Below are positions 7,400 through 15,759 of a stretch of 61,704 bases of DNA, one piece after another (the stretch's first letter is position 1; each line of letters starts with the position of its first letter). The DNA is from an uncultured Acidovorax sp. Lineage in GTDB: Bacteria; Pseudomonadota; Gammaproteobacteria; Burkholderiales; Burkholderiaceae_C. Both the position numbers and the translations under genes were made by a program. Location: contig CAJYHL010000073.1 of assembly GCA_913774625.1 (NCBI GenBank), positions 1-61,704 on the forward strand. Direction: 5' to 3'. The notes below the pieces were generated by a model. It saw only the letters and a list, made by a program, of their open reading frames with translations. It searched no databases and was not told the origin of the DNA.

Positions 7400-8679
7400 G
7401 CGGAAAATCTCGTGGCGCCCTGCTGCTGCGGCGGCGCCGATGTCGATGGCGGGACGGAAGCCGCCGGGGAGGAAGAGGAAGAGGAGGAGGAGGAGGAGGA
7501 GGAAGAAAAAGAGGAGGCCGTGGCGGCGTCGGCCGGCACGGCGGCGCGGCTGGACGTGAGCGCCCAGGTCAGCACCACCACCAGCGCCGCAGCGCCGCCG
7601 GTGTGCAGCACGGCCGCCACCAACGGCCAGTCGAGCACCACGTTGGACAGGCCCGTGGCGAACTGCATCAGCGCCAGGCCGGCCAGCCAGCGGGCCTGCG
7701 CGGGCAGCGCCCGGGCCCGGCGCAAACGCCAGGCCAGCAGCGCCAGCGCCGCCAGCACCACATAAGCCGCCAGCCGGTGGGCGTAATGGATGGCCGTGAG
7801 CCCGGCGAAGCTGATATTGCTGCCGTCCTGCAGCATGCCCAGCGGACGCCAGACCTGGAAACCCTGGGCGAAGGCCATGTCGGGCCACCAGCTGCCGTGG
7901 CAAGTCGGGAAGGTGGTGCAGGCCAGCACCGCGTAGTTGGTGCTGACCCAGCCACCCAGCACGATCTGCAGCGCCACCAGCGCAGTCGTGGCCAGCAGCA
8001 GGGTGCGCAGCCCGGCGACCAGCGGCTGCCGCACCGTGCCTTGGGCAGCCTGCGTCTGCCGCACGGCCTGCACGCACAGCAGGGCCAGCAGCACGATGCC
8101 GCCGATGAGGTGCAGCGTCACGATGGCCGGGAAGAGCTTCATGGTGACGGTGAGCGCGCCGAAGGCGCCCTGCAGGCAGACCCAGGCCAGCGTGGCCGTG
8201 GGCCACCAGGGGCTGAGCGCCGGCCGTGCCGATGCGCCGTCTCCGGGTCTGCGCGCGCGGCGCCACTGGCGCCAGGCGATCACCGTGAGCACGATGATGA
8301 GCACGCCCACGCTGGTGGCGAGATAGCGGTGGATCATCTCCACCCAGGCCTTGCCGTGGGTGACCGGGCCGGTGGGCATGGCCTGCTGGGCCGCGGAGAT
8401 CTCGGCATGCGCGCCCACCGGGCTGGCCTTGCCGTAGCAGCCGGGCCAGTCGGGGCAGCCCAGGCCGGAATCGGTGAGCCGCGTGAAGGCGCCGAACATG
8501 ACCAGGTCGAAGGTGAGGAACAGGGTGAGCACGGTGAGCGCCTGCACGCGGCGCAGCGGCGAGCCGTGCCGGTTGCGCAGCCATACCCAGGCCAGCGGGC
8601 CCAGGGCGATCACGGCGCCCACCAGCATCAGGCGCAGCAGCGGCGCCAGGTCGTAGAGCGGTTGTTGCACGTCGTTCAT
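7396..8679 (-). CDS. ctaA: heme A synthase
   Basis: Converts heme O to heme A in the inner membrane. The 427-residue protein has eight predicted TM segments and the family landmarks. These are [15 protein letters not shown] with its conserved cysteine pair, the heme-ligand histidine segments [11 protein letters not shown] and TLHLIGG, a second cysteine pair ([12 protein letters not shown]), and C-terminal [10 protein letters not shown] and VLHTGG. The start is ATG 8679, overlapping the upstream gene's stop by four bases. The tail is odd: after the last TM comes a run of about 14 serines from a GGA/TCC-type microsatellite, then a Pro/Ser-rich end. That tail is unlikely to be catalytic. Confidence 0.93.
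   Translation of the reverse strand: MNDVQQPLYDLAPLLRLMLVGAVIALGPLAWVWLRNRHGSPLRRVQALTVLTLFLTFDLVMFGAFTRLTDSGLGCPDWPGCYGKASPVGAHAEISAAQQAMPTGPVTHGKAWVEMIHRYLATSVGVLIIVLTVIAWRQWRRARRPGDGASARPALSPWWPTATLAWVCLQGAFGALTVTMKLFPAIVTLHLIGGIVLLALLCVQAVRQTQAAQGTVRQPLVAGLRTLLLATTALVALQIVLGGWVSTNYAVLACTTFPTCHGSWWPDMAFAQGFQVWRPLGMLQDGSNISFAGLTAIHYAHRLAAYVVLAALALLAWRLRRARALPAQARWLAGLALMQFATGLSNVVLDWPLVAAVLHTGGAAALVVVLTWALTSSRAAVPADAATASSFSSSSSSSSSSSSSPAASVPPSTSAPPQQQGATRFSA
7467..7520. repeat. GAG/GGA trinucleotide microsatellite coding poly-serine in ctaA
   Basis: About 50 bases of purine-rich GGAGGAAGAGG-type triplets (TCC/TCT/TTC on the coding strand) encode the poly-serine tract at the ctaA C-terminus. 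It is the longest simple repeat in the window. Slippage by whole triplets would change tail length without shifting the frame. A one- or two-base slip would alter the tail and stop codon, near the coupled ctaB start. Confidence 0.8.
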
Positions 8680-9461
8680 GGCTGTGCGGCGGTGGGGGCC
8701 GGCAGGTCGGCCTGCGCACGGCCGGGCTGGTCCCAGGAAGCGGAGGCGCGCAGCAGGCGGTCCAGGTCGCGCTTGGCCTTGGCCGCGCCTTCGCGGTCCA
8801 GGCCGGCGGGGAAGCGCATCATCCAGTGGCCCATGGGATCGACCAGATAGAGGTGTTCGGCCAGCGCATGGCCCGGCGCGGGCTGCAGCCACTGCGCGAT
8901 GGCGGCCGCATCGGCGCGCAGCACGGTGGCGGTCTGCAGGCCGGGCGCGATGTCGGCCGGCACGGGGGCGGCATCGGACACCAGCCAGACCCAGTCCAGC
9001 CGGTCCTTTTCCTTGCCCAGGCTCTCGCGCAGCTGGCGCTGCAGGTAGAGGTTGCTGCGGCAGGCCTCGCCGCAGGCGCCGGGCGCCACGCTGACCAGCA
9101 GCCACTGGCCGGCGAGCTGGCCCAGCGTGCCGGCCTGCCCCGCCAGGGTGGTGACGGGCAGCTGCGCGGGCAGCGCCGGCTGCGCCGCGATGAGCTCGCC
9201 GAAGTTGCGCCGGCCCTCGGGGCGCAGCACGTAGTAGGTGAAATACGAGGCGACCACGGGCGCCGCGCAGACCAGCATCACGGCCAGCATCTTCCAGCGG
9301 CCGGCACGGGAGCGCTGGGCCGCGTCGAGCGCCGCCGCATCGGCGCCCGGCAGGCTGTGGACGGTCAGGCCGAGCGGATGCACGCCATCCGCCGCGTCAG
9401 GCGGTGGAGGCAGGCTCGCCGCGTGGGCGAAGGAAGCGTCGGATGATTTGGAACCAGACAT
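8676..9461 (-). CDS. membrane-anchored Sco-like / thioredoxin-like protein of the oxidase cluster
   Basis: A 261-residue protein with a cytoplasmic N-terminus of about 55 residues, one TM helix (about 57-78), and an outer domain of thioredoxin-like layout. [16 protein letters not shown] carries a C-X3-C pair (C130, C134) at the place where SCO1 proteins hold copper, and [16 protein letters not shown] matches the later strand of that fold. It is not recognisable as a classical SCO1, but position and motif suggest a second copper or thiol factor for oxidase assembly. The start at 9461 lies inside the 3' end of surf1 (65-base overlap), and the stop overlaps ctaA. Exact function unknown. Confidence 0.75.
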   Translation of the reverse strand: MSGSKSSDASFAHAASLPPPPDAADGVHPLGLTVHSLPGADAAALDAAQRSRAGRWKMLAVMLVCAAPVVASYFTYYVLRPEGRRNFGELIAAQPALPAQLPVTTLAGQAGTLGQLAGQWLLVSVAPGACGEACRSNLYLQRQLRESLGKEKDRLDWVWLVSDAAPVPADIAPGLQTATVLRADAAAIAQWLQPAPGHALAEHLYLVDPMGHWMMRFPAGLDREGAAKAKRDLDRLLRASASWDQPGRAQADLPAPTAAQP

Positions 9462-10209
9462 AGAGGATGAGCACCAGGCCGCAGAGCCCGAACCATTGGA
9501 ATGCGTAGCCGTAGTGTTTGGCGACGCCGCTGTCGATGGCGGGCCAGCCGCGCCGCAGCCCTTGCGGGCCGGCGTCATCGCTGCCGGTCTGCTGCAGCGA
9601 CAGGGGCGCCAGCGCTGCCAGGCCGTGCTCGGCGCCATAGGCGGCGAGGTCGAGATTTTGCCGGATGCGGGAAGACCCCTCCGGCGCGGCGGTTCCGCCG
9701 GGCTCGTAGAGGTGCGAAGGCGGCGTGGCGATGCGGCCCTCCACCTCGACATCGCCCGCGGGCGTTGGCACCTCGGGCAGCCGCGTGCGATCCTGGAAAT
9801 CGCGCGGCACCCAGCCGCGCTGCACGGCGACCACCACCGGCGGCTGCGTGGACAGCCTGAGCGGCGTGACCACGAAGAATCCCGGCCGGCCCTGCATCTG
9901 CCGGTTGTCGAGGAACACCGTGGCCTGCGGCACCCACTGGCCGCGCAGCCGGGCGCGGCGGTGCAGCAGCGCCTCGGCGGCGTCCCCCTCCTTCGCGTCC
10001 AGGGCCGCCGCCAGCTGGGCCGCATCCAGCGGCGGCAGGGCTGCGCGCCGGTCCATGGCGGCCTGCAGGGCTTCCTTCTGCGCCGCCCGCTGCAGCTGCC
10101 AGCGGCCCAGGGACGCCGTCGCCAGCACGGCCACGAGCGCGGCCAGGGCGATGCACCAGAAGCGCAGGTCCAGGCGGGTTGGGCCGGGTCGCGGCACAGG
10201 GGTGTTCAC
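9397..10209 (-). CDS. SURF1-family cytochrome oxidase assembly protein
   Basis: Inner-membrane assembly factor, linked in its family to heme A insertion into subunit I. Two TM helices bracket a periplasmic domain: N-terminal RFWCIALAALVAVLATASLGRW and C-terminal [19 protein letters not shown]. The family motif LGRWQLQRAAQKEAL and the conserved GRPGFFVVTPL and RGWVPRD stretches are present. The best start is GTG 10209, giving 270 residues, because any farther start would run into the divergent DUF2909 gene. It overlaps the Sco-like gene downstream by 65 bases, unusually deep for this cluster. Confidence 0.9.
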   Translation of the reverse strand: MNTPVPRPGPTRLDLRFWCIALAALVAVLATASLGRWQLQRAAQKEALQAAMDRRAALPPLDAAQLAAALDAKEGDAAEALLHRRARLRGQWVPQATVFLDNRQMQGRPGFFVVTPLRLSTQPPVVVAVQRGWVPRDFQDRTRLPEVPTPAGDVEVEGRIATPPSHLYEPGGTAAPEGSSRIRQNLDLAAYGAEHGLAALAPLSLQQTGSDDAGPQGLRRGWPAIDSGVAKHYGYAFQWFGLCGLVLILYVWFQIIRRFLRPRGEPASTA

Positions 10210-10224
10210 GGGATAATGCCTCGC

Positions 10225-10446
10225 ATGCGATACGTAGTGGCGCTGGCTTTCCTGGGCATTCTTGCCAGCCTGGGATCGGCCCTTTTCTTCATGATGCGCA
10301 ACGGCCGCGACAACCGCGCCCGCAGCGGCCACATGCTGCGTGCGCTGGCGCTGCGCGTGGCCCTGTCGATTGTGCTCTTCCTCGGCCTGCTGGCGGCCTG
10401 GAAGCTGGGCTACATCCAGCCCACGGGCCTGCCGGCCGGCAAATAG
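10225..10446 (+). CDS. DUF2909 twin-transmembrane protein
   Basis: A 73-residue protein with two hydrophobic helices (VVALAFLGILASLGSALFFMM and ALRVALSIVLFLGLLAAW) around a short basic loop (RNGRDNRARSGH), typical of the DUF2909 proteins found in beta- and gammaproteobacterial oxidase clusters. It is the only plus-strand gene between ctaE and surf1: divergent from surf1 with 15 bases between starts, and convergent with ctaE. ATG 10216 three codons upstream is an alternative. The role is unknown; the constant location suggests a part in oxidase biogenesis. Confidence 0.8.
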   Translation: MRYVVALAFLGILASLGSALFFMMRNGRDNRARSGHMLRALALRVALSIVLFLGLLAAWKLGYIQPTGLPAGK

Positions 10447-10480
10447 CCCGAGCCCTCGCAGCCCGGGACCTCGCCGCCAA

Positions 10481-10510
10481 AGAAAAAGCGCCCTCAGGCG
10501 CTTTTTCTTT
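10481..10510. terminator. bidirectional terminator between DUF2909 gene and ctaE
   Basis: AGAAAAAGCGCC / GGCGCTTTTTCT (10481-10492 with 10497-10508) encloses a CTCA loop, with A-rich and T-rich flanks on both sides. It can therefore stop the plus-strand DUF2909 transcript and the minus-strand ctaE transcript. It also implies that surf1 and the genes beyond it need their own promoter. Confidence 0.85.
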
Positions 10511-10531
10511 TTGCACGGCCACGTGAGCCGG

Positions 10532-11413
10532 TCAGAACCAATAGACCAGCACGTAGAGGCCCAGCCACACCACGTCCACGAAGTGCCAATACCAGGCCGC
10601 GCCCTCGAAGCCGAAATGCCGCTCGGCCGTGAAGTGGCCCTTCATGAGCCGCAGCGTGATGAAAAGCAGCATCAGCATGCCGACGAACACATGGAAGCCG
10701 TGGAAGCCCGTGAGCATGAAAAAGGTGGAGCCGAACACGCCCGAGCTGAGCTTGAGGTTCAGGTCGTTGTAGAGGTGGTGGTACTCGTAGCCCTGCACGC
10801 ACAGGAAGACGAAGCCCAGCAGCACCGTGGCCCACATGAAGCCGATGGCACGCGCGCGGTGGCTTTCGCGCAGCGCGTGGTGGGCGATGGTGAGCGTCAC
10901 GCCCGAAGTGAGCAGCAGCGCCGTGTTGATGGTGGGCAGCCAGAACGGGCCCACGGTCTGGAACGGCTCCACGATCTCCGCCGGGGAGGCCGTCACGCCT
11001 GCGGCCATGCTGGGCCAGACGGCCTTGAAGTCGGGCCAGAGCAGCGCGTTGTCCAGGCTGCCCAGGGCCGGCACGGAATGCGATCGCGCCCACCACAGGG
11101 CGGTGAAGAAGGCGCCGAAGAACATCACCTCGGAGAAGATGAACCAGCTCATGCTCCAGCGGTACGACAGGTCGATCTTGTGGCCGTAGAGCCCGCCCTC
11201 GCTCTCGCGCACCGCGTCGCCGAACCACTGGTAGAGCACGAACAGCCACCAGGCCAGCCCGAAGGCCAGCGAATACTTGCCCCAGTCGTGGCCGTTGATC
11301 CACTGGGCCGCGCCCAGGATCACGAAGAAGAGGCCGGCCGCCGCCATCACCGGGTGGCGCGATTCGGCGGGCACGTAGTAGTAGGGCGTGGTGCCGTGGG
11401 TGGATGCGCTCAT
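10532..11413 (-). CDS. ctaE: cytochrome c oxidase subunit III
   Basis: A 293-residue, seven-helix core subunit of the aa3-type oxidase. Typical segments are YYYVPAESRHPVMAAAGLF, RWSMSWFIFSEVMFFGAFF with the conserved Glu, the TGFHGFHVFVGMLML signature and the C-terminal FEGAAWYWHFVDVVWLGLY. It has the long (about 290-residue) form with a soluble insert (residues about 120-150) common in betaproteobacteria. It is the distal gene of the structural operon, 55 bases after DUF2970, and ends at a strong terminator. Confidence 0.96.
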   Translation of the reverse strand: MSASTHGTTPYYYVPAESRHPVMAAAGLFFVILGAAQWINGHDWGKYSLAFGLAWWLFVLYQWFGDAVRESEGGLYGHKIDLSYRWSMSWFIFSEVMFFGAFFTALWWARSHSVPALGSLDNALLWPDFKAVWPSMAAGVTASPAEIVEPFQTVGPFWLPTINTALLLTSGVTLTIAHHALRESHRARAIGFMWATVLLGFVFLCVQGYEYHHLYNDLNLKLSSGVFGSTFFMLTGFHGFHVFVGMLMLLFITLRLMKGHFTAERHFGFEGAAWYWHFVDVVWLGLYVLVYWF

Positions 11414-11468
11414 GTCTCAGCTCCTCAGTCTCGGTATTTTTGTGTCGTCGGTCGTTCGGTCCGGTCCG

Positions 11469-11693
11469 TCAGGCATGCACCACCCAGTTCACGGCCGCGA
11501 TCAGCAGCGCCACGAAGACGAACGCCGCCACCAGGCCGATCACGATGATGTGCAGAGGCTGGATGTTCTCCAGGTCCTTGCGGTATTCGGCCCCCTTGCG
11601 CACGCCCAGGAAGGACCAGGCCACCGCGCGCACGGTGCGCAGCAGCGACACCTTGCGGGCCTGAGGGGAGTCGCCGGGGCTCTGGCCGTTCAT
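11469..11693 (-). CDS. DUF2970 membrane protein
   Basis: A 74-residue protein with a basic, soluble N-terminal half (SLLRTVRAVAWSFLGVRKG) and one TM helix (LHIIVIGLVAAFVFVALLIAAV). The VAWSFLGVRK stretch and its position between ctaG and ctaE identify it as the DUF2970 protein of beta/gammaproteobacterial oxidase operons. The ATG overlaps the ctaG stop by four bases, so the genes are coupled. No biochemical role is known to me. Confidence 0.85.
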   Translation of the reverse strand: MNGQSPGDSPQARKVSLLRTVRAVAWSFLGVRKGAEYRKDLENIQPLHIIVIGLVAAFVFVALLIAAVNWVVHA

Positions 11694-12319
11694 GTGCCCG
11701 CCTGGCTGGTGGGCGCCGGCGCGGCGGCCGTGGCCGCGGGCGGGGTGGCAGGGGCGGCCGGCATCTTGCCGCCGACCTCGAAGAAGGTATAGGACAGGGT
11801 GATGGTGGTCACGTCCCTGGACAGCTTGGGATCGATCACGAAGGCCACCGGCCACTGCTTCTTCTCGCCCGGCTCCAGCGTGTACTGGTTGAAGCAGAAG
11901 CATTCGAGCTTGTTGAAGTGCGCGGCGGCCTGGCGTGGCGCATAGCTGGGAATGGCCTGGGCTGCCATGCGGCGGTTCTGCACGTTCTGGAATTCGTACA
12001 TCACCGTGGTCAGCTCGCCGGGATGGACCTTGACCGAGCGCTGCGCCGGCTTGAAGTCCCAAGGACCGCGCGCATTGGCGTCGAATTCGACCGTGATGGT
12101 GCGGCTCAGGTCCACCTGGGTATTGGCCGGCAGCTTCACGTCGCGGCCGGCCACGCCGTTGCCGGGCACCTGGCGTTCGGACAGCGACAGGATGTTGATG
12201 CCCGTGACCTCGCAGATGTGCTTGTAGATGGGAATGAGCACATAGCCGAAGGCGAACATGCCGGCCGAGATCACGGCCAGCTTGCCCACCATCTTGAAGT
12301 TCTCGCGGCGCAGGCTCAT
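11690..12319 (-). CDS. ctaG: cytochrome c oxidase assembly protein CtaG (Cox11 family)
   Basis: A 209-residue copper chaperone that supplies CuB to subunit I. It has one N-terminal TM helix (VGKLAVISAGMFAFGYVLIPIY) and a periplasmic immunoglobulin-like domain. The copper-binding C-F-C motif is in KLECFCFNQYTLEPGE, and the conserved FFEV segment lies near residue 180. About 25 Ala/Pro/Thr-rich residues form the tail. It sits between the small oxidase protein and DUF2970 in the usual operon order. Confidence 0.94.
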   Translation of the reverse strand: MSLRRENFKMVGKLAVISAGMFAFGYVLIPIYKHICEVTGINILSLSERQVPGNGVAGRDVKLPANTQVDLSRTITVEFDANARGPWDFKPAQRSVKVHPGELTTVMYEFQNVQNRRMAAQAIPSYAPRQAAAHFNKLECFCFNQYTLEPGEKKQWPVAFVIDPKLSRDVTTITLSYTFFEVGGKMPAAPATPPAATAAAPAPTSQAGT

Positions 12320-12329
12320 GGCGGGGCGC

Positions 12330-12443
12330 TCAGTGCAGCCAGGTCATCTTGACCATGAAACCGATGAAGAAGGCGATGGCGATGGACGCAAGGACCAGGG
12401 CCATGCGCAGGTTGGCTTTCTTCTGCTCGGGTGTCGCCATCAT
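12330..12443 (-). CDS. small cytochrome oxidase assembly-type membrane peptide
   Basis: A 36-37-residue single-helix protein, too short for routine gene finding. The sequence reads ATPEQKKANLRMALVLASI, then a hydrophobic helix ending in FMVKMTWLH. It lies between ctaD and ctaG with only ten bases to the ctaG start and follows a GGAAAGG ribosome-binding site, so it is well placed to be translated. Two adjacent ATGs (12443 and 12440) are possible starts. It matches in form the small proteins annotated in other betaproteobacterial ctaD-ctaG intervals. Confidence 0.8.
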   Translation of the reverse strand: MMATPEQKKANLRMALVLASIAIAFFIGFMVKMTWLH

Positions 12444-12464
12444 GTGCCTGCCTTTCCTGCGGGG

Positions 12465-14096
12465 TCAGCCCACCACGCGGGTGGCGGAGGAATCGAGCTT
12501 CGGAGGCGTCTCGAAGGTGTGGAAGGGCGCGGGCGACGGCACTTCCCACTCCAGGCCTTCGGCCGCTTCCCAGGGGCGCTGGGGGGCGGGCTGGCCCTTG
12601 CCGCGCATGGCGGGCAGCACGATGGCGAAGAAGAAATACACCTGCATCAGCCCGAAGCCGAAGGCGCCGATGGAGGCCACCATGTTGAAGTCGGCGAACT
12701 GCATGGGATAGTCGGCATAGCGGCGCGGCATGCCGGCCAGGCCCAGGAAGTGCATCGGGAAGAAGGTGATGTTGAAGGTGATGAGCGAGCCCCAGAAATG
12801 GATCTGGCCGCGCCGCTCCGGATACATCACGCCGGTCCACTTGGGCGACCAGTAGTAGTAGGCCGCGAACATGGAGAACAGCGAGCCGGCCACCAGCACG
12901 TAGTGGAAGTGGGCCACGACGTAGTAGGTGTCCTGCAGCTGGATGTCGATGGGCGCCATCGAGAGGATGAGCCCGGTGAAGCCGCCCATGGTGAAGACGA
13001 AGATGAAGCCCACGGCGAACAGCATGGGCGTCTCGAAGGTCATGGAGCCGCGCCACATGGTGGCGACCCAGTTGAAGATCTTCACGGCCGTGGGCACCGA
13101 GATCAGCATGGTGGCGTACATGAAGAACAGCTGGCCCGTGACCGGCATGCCCGTGGTGAACATGTGGTGCGCCCACACGATGAACGACAGGATGGCGATG
13201 GACGAGGTGGCATACACCATGGAGGCGTAGCCGAAGAGCTTCTTGCGGCTGAAGGCCGGCACGATCTGGCTGATGATGCCGAAGGCCGGCAGGATCATGA
13301 TGTACACCTCGGGGTGGCCGAAGAACCAGAAGATGTGCTGGTACATCACCGGGTCGCCGCCGCCGGCGGGGTTGAAGAAGCTGGTGCCGAAGTGGCGGTC
13401 GGTCAGCGTCATGGTGATGGCGCCGGCCAGCACGGGCATCACGGCGATCAGCAGGTAGGCGGTGATGAGCCAGGTCCAGCAGAACATGGGCATCTTCATG
13501 AGCGTCATGCCCGGCGCGCGCATGTTCAGGATGGTCACGATGATGTTGATCGAGCCCATGATGGACGAGGCGCCCAGGATGTGCATGGCGAAGATGCCGG
13601 CGTCCATCGACGGGCCCATCTGCAGCGTGAGCGGCGCGTAGAGCGTCCAGCCCGCGGCGGGCGCGCCGCCGGGCATGAAGAACGAGCTGACCAGCATCAG
13701 CGCGGCCGGGATCATCAGCCAGAAGCTGAAGTTGTTCATGCGCGCGAAGGCCATATCGGATGCGCCGATCTGCAGCGGGATCATCCAGTTCGCGAAGCCC
13801 ACGAAGGCCGGCATGATGGCGCCGAACACCATGATGAGGCCGTGCATGGTGGTGAGCTGGTTGAAGAGCTCGGGGTTCACGATCTGCAGGCCGGGCTGGA
13901 ACAGCTCGGCGCGGATCAGCAGGGCCAGCACGCCGCCGATCATCAGCATGGTGAAGGAGAACAGCAGGTAGAGCGTGCCGATGTCCTTGTGGTTGGTGGC
14001 GAACACCCAGCGGCGCCAGCCCGTGGGGCCGTGGTGATGGGCATGGTCGTCGTGGTGGCCGGCGGCGTGTCCGTGGTGGTCGAGAACTGCGCTCAT
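12465..14096 (-). CDS. ctaD: cytochrome c oxidase subunit I
   Basis: The 543-residue catalytic subunit of the heme-copper oxidase, with twelve TM helices holding heme a, heme a3 and CuB. Visible landmarks are the heme a ligand in TMHGLIMVFG, the crosslinked His-Tyr pair in FFGHPEVYI, the CuB histidines in VWAHHMFTTG, and the heme ligands in YYVVAHFHYVL. The N-terminus has a histidine-rich stretch before WVFATNHKDIGTLY, which may bind metal. It is the second gene of the operon, 37 bases after ctaC. Confidence 0.97.
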   Translation of the reverse strand: MSAVLDHHGHAAGHHDDHAHHHGPTGWRRWVFATNHKDIGTLYLLFSFTMLMIGGVLALLIRAELFQPGLQIVNPELFNQLTTMHGLIMVFGAIMPAFVGFANWMIPLQIGASDMAFARMNNFSFWLMIPAALMLVSSFFMPGGAPAAGWTLYAPLTLQMGPSMDAGIFAMHILGASSIMGSINIIVTILNMRAPGMTLMKMPMFCWTWLITAYLLIAVMPVLAGAITMTLTDRHFGTSFFNPAGGGDPVMYQHIFWFFGHPEVYIMILPAFGIISQIVPAFSRKKLFGYASMVYATSSIAILSFIVWAHHMFTTGMPVTGQLFFMYATMLISVPTAVKIFNWVATMWRGSMTFETPMLFAVGFIFVFTMGGFTGLILSMAPIDIQLQDTYYVVAHFHYVLVAGSLFSMFAAYYYWSPKWTGVMYPERRGQIHFWGSLITFNITFFPMHFLGLAGMPRRYADYPMQFADFNMVASIGAFGFGLMQVYFFFAIVLPAMRGKGQPAPQRPWEAAEGLEWEVPSPAPFHTFETPPKLDSSATRVVG

Positions 14097-14133
14097 CTTG
14101 GATTCCTCAATGCGTGGGGACGGCTGCCGGGAT

Positions 14134-15303
14134 TCACTTGCCGCGCTGGGCCAGCACTTCCGAAGGCTGCACCAGCTGGCCCGTCTTGTTGGACCAGGCG
14201 TTCTTCGTATAGGTGATGACGGCGGCGAGATCGGTGTCGCTCAGCTGGGCCCAGGACGGCATGGCGCCGCCGGCCGCGCCCTTGAGCACGATCTGGATCT
14301 GCCTGGCATGGTCTTCGTCCTTGACGATGGCCGAGCCATCCAGCGGCTTGATGGGGCCCGCGCCCTTGCCGTTGGGCTGGTGGCAGGCCGCGCAGTTGGC
14401 GGCATAGACCTTCTCGCCGCGCGGCAGGATGGCCTCCAGGGTCCAGACCTTGTTCGGGTCGTCGGCCTTGGCAGCGGCCTTCTTCTTCTCGGCGGCCACC
14501 CACTGGGTGTAGTCCTCGGCGGAGACGACCTTCACGTGGATGGGCATGTAGGCGTGCTCCTTGCCGCAGAGCTCGGCGCACTGGCCGTAGTAGTCGCCCA
14601 CCTGCTCGGCGCGGAACCAGGTGTCGCGCACGAAGCCGGGGATGGCGTCCTGCTTGATGCCGAAGGCCGGCACCGCGAAGGAGTGGATCACGTCGTTGGC
14701 CGTGGTGATGACGCGCACCTTGCGGCCCACCGGCACGACCAGCGGGTTGTCCACCCGCAGCAGGTAGTCGGCCGGGGCGTTGGCCACGTTGCCGCTGTCG
14801 GACATCTGGCGCTGGCCCACGTCCAGCGTGGAGATGTAGGCCAGGCCTTCGCCCTCGCCGCTCAGGTAGTCGTAGCCCCACTTCCACTGGTAGCCGGTGA
14901 CCTTGATGGTCAGGTCGGCGTTGGTGGTGTCCTTCTGGGCCACCAGCACCTTGGTGGCGGGCAGCGCCATCAGGATCACGATGATGAAGGGCACGACCGT
15001 CCAGGCGACCTCGACGGCGACCGATTCGTGGAAGTTCGCCGGCTTGGCGCCGCGCGACTTGCGGTGCTTCCAGATGGAATAGAACATCACCGCGAACACG
15101 CCCACGAAGATCACGGAGCAGATGATGAGCATCATCCAGTGCAGGTAGTGCTGCTCCTGCGCGATGCGGGTGACGGGCGGCGCCAGGTTCAGCTGGCGCA
15201 CGGCCGGGCCGCCGGGCAGGTCCTGCGTCGCATGAGCGGCGGTTCCCAGCCATGCGCCGGACCACAGCAGCACGGAAGCCAGCGTATTGGAAATGCTCTT
15301 CAT
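14134..15303 (-). CDS. ctaC: cytochrome c oxidase subunit II with fused cytochrome c domain (caa3 type)
   Basis: A 389-residue protein that receives electrons at the CuA centre. A signal peptide (to about residue 25) and two TM helices are followed by the cupredoxin domain with the CuA ligands (GDYYGQCAELCGKEHAYMPI). After a Lys/Ala linker, a class I cytochrome c domain appears (NCAACHQPNGKGAGP with CXXCH, later Met in GGAMPSW), so the enzyme is of the caa3 kind. I favour ATG 15303; an in-frame GTG nine bases upstream is possible. It is the first gene of the structural operon. Confidence 0.95.
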   Translation of the reverse strand: MKSISNTLASVLLWSGAWLGTAAHATQDLPGGPAVRQLNLAPPVTRIAQEQHYLHWMMLIICSVIFVGVFAVMFYSIWKHRKSRGAKPANFHESVAVEVAWTVVPFIIVILMALPATKVLVAQKDTTNADLTIKVTGYQWKWGYDYLSGEGEGLAYISTLDVGQRQMSDSGNVANAPADYLLRVDNPLVVPVGRKVRVITTANDVIHSFAVPAFGIKQDAIPGFVRDTWFRAEQVGDYYGQCAELCGKEHAYMPIHVKVVSAEDYTQWVAAEKKKAAAKADDPNKVWTLEAILPRGEKVYAANCAACHQPNGKGAGPIKPLDGSAIVKDEDHARQIQIVLKGAAGGAMPSWAQLSDTDLAAVITYTKNAWSNKTGQLVQPSEVLAQRGK

Positions 15304-15312
15304 AGTTCTCAC

Positions 15313-15759
15313 TTAACTTCCTGCCTCGTTGTCTGGACCCCGCCCTGGCGGCGCCTGCGTGGGGTCAGGCGGCCGGCAAGGCCCTGCAAAAGTCTCGTGC
15401 CAGATGCCGGTGCGCCGCCACCGGCCGCATCACCGGCACAGCCTGGCGGCCCATGGGCCCGGCTTGTCTCCATCCATCCGCGGGCAAGCATGCCCACGCC
15501 CGCTGGTGAATGCAATACGCAATAGCCCGGGGCAGTGGCACGGCGGCGACGCGGGAAAAACCCGGGACATGGCACGGGCCGGACATGGGGAGAGGACCGC
15601 AAGGGTGTGGCCTCCTGCCGGCAGGCCGGCACAGGGGGCGCCGCAAGCGGCTGCACGGACGGGTGGCGATTCAAAGCCGCGCCGGAACTTGCGCGCACGT
15701 TGGCAGGCGTTGGGCGCGCAAAGCACGAAATTGTAGCTGCCCGGGCGCAGCTGGCCGGG
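15313..15759. other. 447-bp intergenic region upstream of the oxidase operon
   Basis: No credible gene is present. Open frames here have rare-codon, low-complexity translations and no start signals. The region must hold the ctaC promoter. I see a short inverted repeat (GGGCA-AGCA-TGCCC at 15482-15495) and an AT-richer patch near 15505-15527, but no confident -35/-10 pair and no clear FNR box. Its length suggests a long leader or regulatory region for the oxidase genes. Confidence 0.5.

Noticed and set aside
7400-8719. A possible N-terminal extension fusing ctaB to about 440 upstream residues.
   Set aside because: The extension is a shifted frame of ctaA. The ctaB family start and the four-base ctaA/ctaB overlap fix the start at 7399.
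12258-14216. A 652-codon plus-strand frame with a very His/Asp/Glu-rich product opposite ctaD.
   Set aside because: It looks like a metal-binding protein, but it is only the complement of the highly conserved ctaD sequence.
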